A DNA stretch of 64,000 nt, taken from contig JAUCBJ010008363.1 of assembly GCA_032718475.1 (NCBI GenBank), forward strand, positions 293,056 to 357,055, written 5' to 3'. Origin of the DNA: Nemertoderma westbladi. Its lineage: Eukaryota > Xenacoelomorpha > Nemertodermatida > Nemertodermatidae. This document shows, one piece after another, positions 1-9,493 of the stretch (its first letter is position 1; every line of letters begins with the position of its first letter). The position numbers were made by a program, and so were the translations under genes. The notes below the pieces were generated by a model. That model had not been told where the DNA came from, searched no databases, and worked only from the letters and a program-made list of their open reading frames with translations.

Positions 1-626
1 GTCCTTGTTAGAAAATCAGGTCCATGCAACCAAAACTCCTGGGAGTCCTCCTGACAGAATTCCGCCGGCATAGCACCTCTCAAAGTTATGTCGGCCGGGT
101 TTAACACTCCCGGACAATGTCTCCATTGTTACTTCTTCGAAAAGTCGACGATCTGAGCGCATCTGTTGGCCACAAATGTCTTTAGTGCAATATTTTCGGC
201 TGCAATGTATACTAACACCAAGGATGCGTCCATCCAATAGAATAAGGTCAATGTCGTGTCTAACTCCTCTATTATCTGCTTACTTACCTCGACTGAGACT
301 ACTGCTGCCTGTAACTCTGCACGAGGGACAGTCATGTATTTGACCGGCATTGTCTTTGATCTAGAAGTCACAAAGGCCGTCTCAAACTTGTCCTGACTTA
401 CCTCTCGGCGAAGGAAGGCTACCATACCAAAGCCGGTGTCACTTGCGTCTCTAAATAAATGCAGTTTGAGATCAGCTGGAAATACCAGCTGATTCGGAAA
501 GTAGGAGTGGGGTACATCTATAATTTTCAATAGATGCAACTCGGTTTCCCACTCTCTCCACTGCTTTGCATGTATAGGGGATATTGGTTTGTCCCACTCT
601 AAGTCGGACAACCAAATTTTCCTCAT
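1..626 (-). pseudogene. pol: Element 1 pol: RNase H domain and start of integrase linker (broken)
   Basis: This is the RNase H section of the Pao polyprotein, which degrades the RNA strand during reverse transcription. The first acidic residue sits in the motif LHLFRDAS (residue 60 from the methionine at 626), followed by the VPRAEL motif and the YWMDAS motif, all typical of Pao RNase H. The frame is continuous from 626 to the left edge except for one TAA at 129-131. After it the same frame reads QWRHCPG and NPADI, matching the same linker in element 2. The frame is joined to the reverse transcriptase section by a short indel near 628, where an ILQARV-type junction breaks. Integrase is expected beyond the left edge. 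Confidence 0.8.
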
Positions 627-628
627 TT

Positions 629-2188
629 TTATACTCGTGCCTGTAATATTACCGGGCTGATAAAGTTCATTGGGTCAAATAGTCTACTCATTGTCGATAA
701 GCAGATTCTCTTGGTCAAAACTTTGTCTGGACTACTGGGCTCAAACCTTACTCTCACCTGGAACTTGTCCTTGTTCGGATTCCAAGTGAGTCCCAATACT
801 CGCGCCATGGGGATGGGTTCTACCCCTAATTCTATGTCTCCGCTCCCGCGATCTTTCACCGGGAACGACTCTAATAGGGCCTCTGAGTTGGTAGTGAACT
901 TGGTCAGAGGAAAACCCCCTGTAGCCAAGCACTCCTGTAGGCCGTGAGCCACTTTTATGGCTTGTTCCGCTGTGTCCTTGGACACCAATCCGTCGTCCAT
1001 GTAGAAATTTCTCAAGATGGATTCAATAACGTCTACTGGATACTTACCAATCTGGGCCGTTGCCGTTTTCTTTAGAACAAACAGCGTGCCGTTGGGACTA
1101 TCGCGGGCACTGAATATCCTGACATACATCTGGTATGTAACCACTGGGCCGGATAGGTCTTCATTCTCATACCAGAGAAATCTGAGACTATCCTGGTCTG
1201 CCTTGCAGGCTCTTACCTGGTGGAACATCGCCTCGATGTCGCAAGTAAACGCGAATCGCCGCTGTCTAAAGCACAACAGTATTCCTATCAAATAATTATT
1301 CAAGTTTGGACCATCCATCAACTCTGAGTTCAGGGACATACCTCTATAGACTGCTGCGCATTCGTTGACTACTCGGACCTTGTCTGGTTTGTCAGGGTGA
1401 GTCACATAGTGGTGTGGAAGGTAATAAGTCTGGTCCGTCACTAAGTCCGGGTCCTCTACCTTCCCAGCAAATCCCTTTGCAAAATAGTTGTTTATCTGGA
1501 CGCAATACTTCTCCCTATCGTCTGGATTCTTCAGCAACCGAGCCCTTACTCCATTCAATCTTTTCAAGGCTAAGTTGTAGTTGTTCTCCAACTTAGGAGG
1601 TTGTCGACGCCACAACATTCCAACTTCAAAATGTCCTGTTGGTAGCAGACGTATGGTATCTTCCATCATCTCCAGCGACCGTTTCTCATCAGTGGACATG
1701 GTTAGGTCATACCCACCAGGTTCCATTGCATCCCTATCCATCCATTCGAAGGTTCTAGCTCCTGTCTCGAGGTCTTGGCGTATCAATTCCTTCTGCAATT
1801 CTTCCTCACTGTATTGGAAAATGTCGAGGTCTCGATATCTATCCACCTGACCCTCCACTATATCGGTATAAGTCAAAACGTTACTCAAATAGGTGGCGTG
1901 GGCCGCTGAACCAGACCCACGGGTCTGATAACAGTAGTCCTCGGGTTCACTATCTGTCCGGTCGTTATAAAGTGGTTCCGACAATCTATCATTATCGGGA
2001 ATCAACTCCTTGTCCGACTCGCTAACGTCACTATAGTGGTCAATACAGGTTCTCCTAAACTTGTCTATATCTGGTGGTTCTGCTAACGGTGGTTGAATTA
2101 TAGGCTGTACTCCTTCGTGTCTATCCTTTGGCATGTCGCCACCTGTAAACTCATAAGACATGGGTACTCGTGTATACCAACCTAATAT
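629..2188 (-). pseudogene. pol: Element 1 pol: BEL/Pao reverse transcriptase (frameshifted at both ends)
   Basis: This is the RNA-dependent DNA polymerase domain of the element. Counting from the methionine at 2161, the catalytic motif A is FTCDIEAMF (Asp 308) and motif C is YMDD (387-390). The segment before motif A (HHYVTHPDKPDKVRVVNECA) is the usual Pao fingers region. The true frame opens upstream of that methionine with LGWYTRVP, a conserved Pao protease-to-RT junction, so the ATG at 2161 is internal. A frameshift near 2,190 separates it from the protease frame, and another near 628 separates it from RNase H. Motif B is somewhat divergent (IFSARDSPNG). Within these limits no stop occurs for about 520 codons. 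Confidence 0.85.
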
Positions 2189-4560
2189 AGTCCTATGGCG
2201 TGTGGTCCATTTACATGCGGCTCAGCTGGTCTCGTTTCCCATATTTGGTGTCCGATCAGCTGTTCTGCACCAATTAACATAGATACATTCCTATAACCTA
2301 CCTGGTGTCTCGGTACTCTGAGCTTGTCAAAATACTCCTGTGCTATGGGACTCATCGGTGGCACCTTACCTAACTGCCTGCCGAACCCTTTCATAGCTAG
2401 ACACTTGAATCCGTCTAATGGCAACGCCTTCCGTTCTTGTCGAGTGTGCTGGTCTCTCGGGAGTAGGGAGTCTAGTTCAACCGAAATCTTGTGTCCCTTG
2501 AGGTCCCCTACCCCGTGCATGGACTTTAACTCTATTTGGATCTCCTCTGCGTCCTGGAAGCTGGAAACGGCTCTCGCCACTTCCTCGTCGATATAAGATA
2601 ATGTGGACGCAGTGTCCAGCATCACATATATTCTCTTTGATCCCTTGTCTCCAGTAAGTTTCACCGGAATCACACTGAATATTTCCGTTGTGGCCGATGA
2701 TAAACACGTCCGTGCGCTGGTCGATGAACTATCCGCGGTGAAACCTTGGCAGGTCACCTCTCTTGCGCTCGCCTTGCCATCCTCGTCCGACGAACCTGGT
2801 TGATAACCATCGTCCTGGATGCTGGTGTACGTATTTTTCCTTATCGATACGGGATCTCTGCTCCCCTTCCTTTGAGGATTTCTCTGTAAGTAACAGTCTG
2901 TTGGGGTATGGAAATCCGCATGTAGCAACTTGTAATGTAATCTGCCGCATTCCATGCATCCGTCCTTACTGTTCGGGCACTGCCGCCGTACATGGCCTGG
3001 CGCAAGACATGCCCAACAGGTGTCCAACGTCCGCACTTGAACTCTTCTCTGTTCCGAAGTTAATTCTTTGAACTGTCTGCAACTATCTAACTTATGGTCG
3101 TCAGATCTTACCTCCTTTAGTAAACAGAATTGGCAACCTACAAATCCAACTGGCAACTCCTGTTGCTTTACCTTAGGTCTATCTGACCGCTCATTTGACC
3201 ATACTTGTGAGTCTGATCTAAAGGCAGGGGTACTCAAATTATATCTGTCTACTGAGTTAAAAGTTACAGTGGTTTTGTCATCGTCAAAACTTACCATTGA
3301 CTTACCGGTAACAGGTTTAGACTCTCTCATATTCTCCTCTGAGAAATTTGATTTCATCTCTGCTACCGCATCTGTGGCTATCATGTCATGGATATGTTGA
3401 AGTGTCAACACCTTACCTTGACCCTCCAACCTATTCTCTAATTTGCGCCATTTCTGTCGGTAACGCATGTTTAAACGTCTTATTTTGCTCTTTAAAACTT
3501 CGACGTAATCACCATGATGAGGTAGATTTACTGTCCTTAAGATGTCTAATGCGTTTGAAATAGCGTTCGCCAAGTTGAACAGCTCTAACGGAGTTGTAAT
3601 CCTTCCGCCTTTACCCAAGTCTTCCACTATCGACTGTGCCATCTTGGTTTTATTCCCGTAGATATTGCTAAGCGTCTTCATTGCTAACTCAAATGCTTAT
3701 TCATTGCCAACAAAGTTGTCAGCAATGGCTCTAGGTTCTCGATGGAGAATCTGAAGCAGATAGTTGAACTTCTCATTGGGAGTAAAGGTGCTGTTGGTCA
3801 GCTGTTCGTCGACATAGGTTTTGAACGTCCTCCAATGTCTATGGTTACCCATAAACTTCTGGGGTTGATGCGTCGGCAGTCCTTGCCTAGCAGCAAACTT
3901 ACCTATGACTCTAAGGGTTGCGTCGTTCCGGGTTAACAAATGGTTTAGTTCTGCAGGGTTATTAAGTCTGGTCTTTTCCCGGGGATTCAAACTTACCTGC
4001 TCCGCGTCGGTCCTTCTTTCCATACGGTTTTGGGACTTCTGACGTCTCATGTCTTCATCTTCATCGCTTGAGTCTGTGACAGTCCTCAGCGCTCGCGTTG
4101 ACCCAGGCTTCTTGTATATACCTAATTCCGCCTAATTCTCGAAGTTGGGATTATGAATCGTAGGGACAGGCGTTCTTACCTGGGGTCTATGTGGTATAGT
4201 TGCCTCCGATATGCGTACTCGTTGACTAGGTTGGACTTTATCTAATTCAGGCCTGCTAGGATTTGAATTACTTCTTACCTGGGCTGCTTCCTTTAACTGT
4301 AGGTTACTAAGCATGTCCGTTATAGGTTGGATGTGCGGCGATATAGCTTGCGCTAAACTGGCACTTAACTTATCCCTCGTAATAAATTCCTGGCTAGGGT
4401 TCTGTTGTATTGTTGGCTCTATCTGAGTAATCTGCTGTCTCTCATATGATCCCTCTTCCGGTTTAACCCGGAAGTTCTCCGTCGAACTGGGTCGGCGCTC
4501 CGTCCGCGTATTCCAAACCCACGGGTTCAGTTCCCTAATACTCGGCCTGTCGGAGTTTTT
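2182..4560 (-). pseudogene. gag-pro: Element 1 gag capsid (DUF1759-like), zinc knuckles and DUF1758-like protease
   Basis: One frame runs from about 4,560 to the TAG at 2182-2184, interrupted by in-frame TAG at 4132-4134 and TAA at 3697-3699. The stretch around 3,100-3,960 (KFMGNHRHWRTF, then KFNYLLQILHREPR) resembles the Pao capsid domain DUF1759. Counting from the methionine at 3681, a Cys183/Cys186/His196/Cys201 cluster, a canonical CCHC knuckle (C222-x2-C-x4-H-x4-C235) and a third C242-x2-C-x3-H-x4-H cluster follow. The protease active site reads VMLDTAST (Asp 356), lacking the usual glycine after the Ser/Thr. These parts package and process the particle. The two stops and the terminal frameshift make it a pseudogene. 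Confidence 0.8.
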
Positions 4561-4577
4561 CTAAACTCCTCATTGTC

Positions 4578-6371
4578 TCATTCGGTATGTAGTGGTGCGG
4601 TGTCCTGGTGGTGCGGAACCTGCGCGATGGGTGAAGCACTAATACCAACTGGCGTGTGATATGTAGAGAATGGTTTAGCGATCCGTGTACTCGTAGTAGC
4701 TGGACCAGGTATAGGAATTCTGGTCGTCGTCGACTCGCGTATAGTCGGAGTTCTCGCCTCCTGTTCGGCCTTCTGCTGTGCAAACAGTTCTCGCAACTCA
4801 GTACCTACACTCGCCCCACATTCTTCGATCATTTGCATCCCCTTCTCAGCGATTTCATTCGCCTTCCTGGTCCGTTCTTCGCTCTCTAGGTTTAGTCACG
4901 CACTTTTCAACTGCGCCAACTTACATTGTTCTTCTTCCCTCGCAAGTCTCGCTGCGCTCTCTTCTTCCAGTCGCGCCTTCTCTTCGTACAATGCGCGTCA
5001 CTCTTTCTCAATCTCGAGTTCGCGTTCTTTGCACTCGCGTTTGAGTTTGAATTCGCGTTTCTTCAGTTCGCACTTGAATTGAAGTTCGCGTTCTTTCACT
5101 TCCCGTTCGCATTCAAGTTGGAGTTTGCGTTCTTTCTGTTCACGTTCAAGTTGGAGTTCGCGTTCTTTCTGTTTGCATTCGGCTTGAAGTTCCCGTTCCT
5201 TGCGCTTGCGTTTGGCTTGCTCACGCTACCTTATGCCCTCCAACTGGTGCAGCTTTGCGTCTAACTTATGTGTGCGCTCCCATTCCCGTTCGGCCACCTT
5301 CCGTACTTCCGATGCACGCAAAACCTCTGCCTGTTGTTTGTCTAGTCAGCGTCTTCTCTCCTCCGCCGAGTTGTGAGAAACAAGGGATCTAGCGCATATA
5401 ACCTTCCCTCGCGCATGACTAACCTGAGAATCGCCACTGTCTCTGGATGCGTCGTCGGGTGGAGTTAACGTCCTCTGTTGGATGTTGTCCATCGTCGGTA
5501 GCACCTGACCCGGTACCACCACTCCACTCTGCATCAACCAGCTGGTGACTTCCCTCTGATACTTTCGCTCTTCTTTATCTTGCGTTTCTTCCCGCTCCAC
5601 TAAGTTTCTCGACTCTGCGTCACTCACCTGAGTCGCCTGCGCTTGTGATGCCCATAGCAACCAGTTATCCGTCCTAACTCGTCGAAATCGCTCCGATAAC
5701 GCGCGGTGCTCTAACAAGGCTGCTAAAACCCTGTCGTAAACTCTCGTCGCCATCTCGCTCAACTGAGACTCCACTGCTCTCTTCGCTAGGACTGCAAGTT
5801 CCTCCGTCTGTTTGAATAACGCTGAGTTGTATCCCTTTCTAATCGCTACTAACCCTTCCCGTCCGATGTTACCAGAGTCGGCTAGCATCTTCCTTACCTT
5901 GTCCGTCGTCCGGGTTATATGTCCGGCGTGCGCGCAAAGTTTCTTTTTTATTGCTATGTCCAGTTGCTGTTCGCTTACCTGACTCACACTCGGTGGACTA
6001 GAGGGATTATTTCGGAAACTACGGGTACTCCTTACAGCCGCTGGGACCACAGCACTTACCATACCCACGGATCTGGAAACCGGGCTCCGGGCTCTCGCTT
6101 CTGCTACACTACTCTCCCTATCACTCATCTCTGGCTGGGCTGCTGTGCAATCCTTCCTTACAGTAGCGGTAGGGGATCCTAATACTATTACTTCACCTGG
6201 CTCATCCTCACTAGTTACTGTCTCGTCCCCCTGTTCACTTACGTCAGCATCACTCGCTGCGTCGTCATAGTCAGCATTGTCGTCAACAGTTATGTCTACA
6301 CTGTTATCAGTCGGCGGTCCGGCTGCCGTCTCATAACTGTCCTCTAGTGCCTCCTTGTCTGAGACACTCAT
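4578..6371 (-). pseudogene. gag: Element 1 gag N-terminal region with very long coiled coil
   Basis: The start at 6371 is the first ATG after the AT-rich leader and gives an acidic N-terminus beginning MSVSDKEALE. A GHITR motif at residues 150-154 has a counterpart (AHITR) in the gag of element 3, which is the best evidence that the two are one gag family. From about 5,350 to 4,800 the same frame continues as an extremely charged heptad-like region rich in KEREL blocks, predicting a long coiled coil. Four stops interrupt it (TGA 5346-5348, TAG 5226-5228, TGA 4998-5000, TGA 4896-4898). The flanking codons remain in register, so I read it as one decayed protein. It shifts to another frame near 4,560-4,600. 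Confidence 0.75.
5000..5190 (-). repeat. Coding minisatellite in the element 1 gag coiled coil
   Basis: About five imperfect tandem units of roughly 33-39 bp encode variants of KERELQLE. The units differ by scattered substitutions, so the repeat is old. It forms the centre of the predicted coiled coil. Confidence 0.6.
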
Positions 6372-6434
6372 TGTCTAAGTATATAATTATTTGCCTTCCG
6401 GCTAAAATCTCACAAAATTCGAGATGTATATAAA

Positions 6435-6472
6435 TTAATCGAAAATACGATTAAATTATTTGTCAAATAATT
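6435..6472 (-). other. Two adjacent inverted repeats in the element 1 leader
   Basis: TTAATCG (6435-6441) pairs with CGATTAA (6448-6454) across a 6-nt loop. Next to it AATTATTTG (6454-6462) pairs with CAAATAATT (6464-6472). They lie 64-102 nt upstream of the gag ATG, in the same position as the hairpin cluster of element 3, so a packaging or dimerisation role is possible but unproven. Confidence 0.45.
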
Positions 6473-6775
6473 ATTTTGGTCTCAAATGTCAAAATAAATT
6501 CGCAATATAATATTGTGAATTTAATAGGATATAGTTATAGCAAATACCAGTACAATATTTAAACAAAAATATTATTCTATAGCTATTATATAGCATTTAA
6601 ATACCGGTATGACACAAAATATTTTCTGAATCTAATTCAAAAAATTCAAAAAAATGAATTTGTCACGCAAAATATTTCTAACTTTATATATATATAGCTC
6701 AAAATCAATGTGATTTTATTTTTAAATATTATTTATATATCTACTAGCGCGTGGCTACACCTTCAGGTTGCGACA

Positions 6776-6791
6776 CTCTCTCTCTCTCTCT
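6776..6791. repeat. (CT)8 microsatellite
   Basis: Eight perfect CT dinucleotides lie within the element 1 leader. On the transcribed strand this is a short GA purine run. Confidence 0.9.
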
Positions 6792-7272
6792 AACTGAGCG
6801 ATCCAAAACACCATGGCCAGCTAAACGTAACTATCCTAACTAATAAATTGAGTTCAGTTTCGCAGTTAAACAACCAGTAATTTTTTACTGCTTCCACAAA
6901 CACAATGGTACCAACAGAACAACCAACCTTGTTTGCTGTGAGATTCCACGTCCGCGTCCAAAGTTTCAGTCTTTTCACTGATTGCAAACCGAACCCGCAG
7001 GCCCACACAAACCCCAAAATCAGAAGCTCCGTCTCGCCATGTATCTCCAGATGGTATAAAACAACTAAGCAGTTATCTAACATACCGGTACAAAAAATCT
7101 AGATTTTATTATAAAACAATTTTGACCAAAACTGAATTCTCACAAACCTAGCTAAAATTTTCAAAAAACTTACTAATTTACAATTTATCCTAACGGCCCA
7201 AATGAATTACTGTATTCTGTGATTAGTAAACAAAAAGGATTATCACTGTTGCAAGGCAACAGCAAAATACAA

Positions 7273-7319
7273 TGGTTCTTACTGTGTGTAGTACAGTAAG
7301 TCAAAGTGGTTCTTACTGT
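7273..7319. repeat. 13-bp direct repeat plus 8-bp inverted repeat in element 1 LTR zone
   Basis: TGGTTCTTACTGT occurs at 7273-7285 and 7307-7319. CTTACTGT (7278-7285) is also inverted as ACAGTAAG at 7293-7300 with a 7-nt spacer. This lies between the candidate TATA box and the poly(A) signal of element 1, so it would be in R. Confidence 0.6.
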
Positions 7320-7464
7320 TAAACAGGGGCAATCAGGAGCGCGTTATTACTGCCGCACTGCTGCTAAACACAAAACTGCTTCTCACCGCTTGATGGCGCT
7401 AACCTGGCCGTCCGCTAATATATTTTACTAATTTTATACGGCTCCTGCAAATCGCTTGTTCCTT

Positions 7465-7488
7465 TCTCTGTTGATCGCTCAACAGAGA
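7465..7488. other. 10-bp stem, 4-nt loop inverted repeat upstream of element 1 TATA box
   Basis: TCTCTGTTGA (7465-7474) and TCAACAGAGA (7479-7488) are perfectly complementary around TCGC. The repeat lies about 27-50 bp upstream (minus sense) of the TATAAAAT box at 7438-7431, where a dyad transcription-factor site could act. Confidence 0.6.
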
Positions 7489-8204
7489 GCTAACTGTTCG
7501 AATCTATGAGACACGCGGGAATAACCAAAACAATAAACCCAAATCGGCTCCCTAAGCTACTTAAAACGAGTGCGGGTGACCTAGCCCTCGGAGTTCACTT
7601 ATCGCAAAATACTGGAATTCACTGGCTGAATCGTTGGATGTGAGAATGTTTTAATAATCTACGGGGACAGATCTATTACTTACCTAGGTGCCGAAACTTG
7701 GCCTTTGGTTGGTTTTAGACCAGCAAACTTACTACTGCTCTACTGTATACTGGACACTGCTGTCAGCCCGTTGCCCCGCAATTTTCAAATAACCGCCTAG
7801 CGTGAATAGTCTACAGTATTCTAAAACAATTACTTAAACTACTCTCCGCTATGCTGCATACAAATTCTTATATTATTTTATCGCTAAATTAATTACAGTC
7901 ATAAATACAAATTTGCGTACTAATTACTAGATATTCCAGAATACGTACTTCTAATTTATTACGTACGGGGGCTTATACTATCAACAGTCTAAATACGGTA
8001 TTAATTTGACCTAATTAGCAACTAATAAGCATAAACTAAGAAATGGAAATCAATCAAAGGGAAAGGCGCCTATCTAAGCATTCACATTTAAGAATCAGGC
8101 ACTCTTTAGCAACACAAAGCAAATAGTGTAGCACTAAGTTAGTTGTACGGCAGATAGCGCTAACTACACCAATCAGCTAGTGCACTAAATACCCGTTGTT
8201 ATAC

Positions 8205-9493
8205 CTGTTCTTTGCTTCGTCTTTCTCCAGGAGATGGATGAAATTTGATTCCGTTGGAACACCCCCTTTTTGAGGCTCTCAGAGTGGAGAGATAAGTAGC
8301 CTATCTCCCTGTTAATATTGTTGTGTTCTAGAATATTTATTATAGTTTCATCGTATTGCCATAGCGGCTGGAGCCGAAATTAATATGTAATGCAATAATT
8401 CACCTCAAATTTCTCAGCTATATTATGAATATAATGAGTATTAAATCCTTGTCAAAATCCTTGGTGTTTTTCAGCAATAATTTATTTAAATCTCCTTTGA
8501 TTTTTTACAAAAAACGACATCGATTTTCATATTTATAACTTCTAACCCACTCCACAAGATAAAGAATCTTCAATGAAAGTCAAAAGAGCAGGTAACACTT
8601 ACATTTATAGAAGTAATCAGCTGTTCTTTGCTTCGTCTTTCCCCTGGAGATGGATGAATGTTGATTGCGTCGGAACATCCCCTTTTTGAGGCTCTCAGAG
8701 TGAAGAGATAAGTAGCCTATTTCCCTGCTAATATTGTTCTGTTGTAGAATATTTATTATAGTTTCATCATATTGCCAAAGCGGCTGGAGCCGAAGTTAAT
8801 ATGTGATTCAATAATTCACCTCAAATTTCTCAGCTATTTCATGAATATAATGAGTATAAAATCCTTGTCAAAATTCTTTGGGTTTTTCAGCAATAATTTA
8901 TCAAAATATCCTCTGTTTTTTTTCAAAAACCGCATCGATTTTCATATTTATAACTTCTAACCCACTCCACGAGATAGAGAATCTTAAACGAAAGTCAAAA
9001 GAGCAGGTAACACTTACATTTATAGAAGTAATCAGCTGTTCTTTGCTTCGTCTTTCCCCTGGAGATGGATGAATTTTGATTGCGTCGGAACACCCCCTTT
9101 TTGAGGCTCTCAGAGAGTGAAGAGATAAGTAGCCTATTTCCCTGCTAATATTGTTCTGTTGTAGAATATTTATTATAGTTTCATCATATTGCCAAAGCGG
9201 CTGGAGCCGAAGTTAATATGAGATTCAATAATTCACCTCAAATTTCACAGCTATTTCATGAATATAATGAGTATTAAATCCTTGTCAAAATCCTTGGTGT
9301 TTTTCAGCAATAATTTATTAAAATCTCATTTGATTTTTTACAAAAAACAACATCGATTTTTATATTCATGACTTCTAACCCACTCCAAGAGATAGACAAT
9401 CCTCAATGAAAGTCAAAAGAGCAGGTAACACTTACATTTATAGAATTAATCAGCTGTTCTTTGCTTCGTCTTTCCCCAGGAGATGGATGAATT
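8205..9493 (+). repeat. Left edge monomers of the satellite
   Basis: About three monomers differ more from the consensus than the core does, for example AGAGAGTGAAG instead of AGAGTGAAG near 9,113, and CCATAGCGG at about 8,350. They do not belong to the repeated super-blocks to the right, as expected for an array edge that escapes homogenisation. Confidence 0.7.

Larger units (their letters stand above)
1..8204 (-). mobile_element. Element 1: degenerate BEL/Pao LTR retrotransposon, 3' part outside window
   Basis: The minus strand carries, in order, a promoter-like/LTR zone, a leader, a coiled-coil gag, a capsid plus zinc-knuckle region, an aspartic protease, reverse transcriptase and RNase H. 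This order and the sequence style match the BEL/Pao superfamily. The integrase and 3' LTR would lie left of base 1. The coding path changes frame near 4,560, 2,190 and 628 and contains in-frame stops at 5346-5348, 5226-5228, 4998-5000, 4896-4898, 4132-4134, 3697-3699 and 129-131, so this copy cannot make its polyproteins. The right limit is set by the first satellite monomer. The LTR end itself is not proven, because the partner LTR is outside the window and I could not place a primer binding site. Confidence 0.85.
6372..8204 (-). promoter_or_regulatory. Element 1 untranslated leader and probable 5' LTR
   Basis: No long coding frame is present. Read on the minus strand, a TATAAAAT box (7438-7431) is followed about 330 bp later by an AATAAA signal (7110-7105) and then about 730 bp of leader before the gag ATG. 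Element 3 shows the same order with similar distances (about 400 and 690 bp), and both share a GTACCGGTA string shortly after the poly(A) signal. This supports a U3-R-U5 arrangement. The outer LTR end might be the TGTAGT-start at about 8168, but no second LTR is available to confirm it. The leader proper (6,372-6,730) is very AT-rich. Confidence 0.5.

Noticed and set aside
16-237. Separate 73-aa frame at the left edge
   Set aside because: The conserved RNase H/integrase linker (QWRHCPG, NPADI) reads in the other minus frame that continues from 626, so this frame is a shadow.
6790-7083. 97-aa minus-strand frame in the element 1 leader
   Set aside because: No domain; it lies between the poly(A) signal and gag, where untranslated leader is expected, and has no counterpart in element 3.
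8171-8210. AATCAGCT at 8171-8178 and CTGTTCTTTGC at 8205 as the two halves of a monomer split by an insertion
   Set aside because: Only eight bases match on the left and the sequence before them is not satellite, so chance is sufficient.
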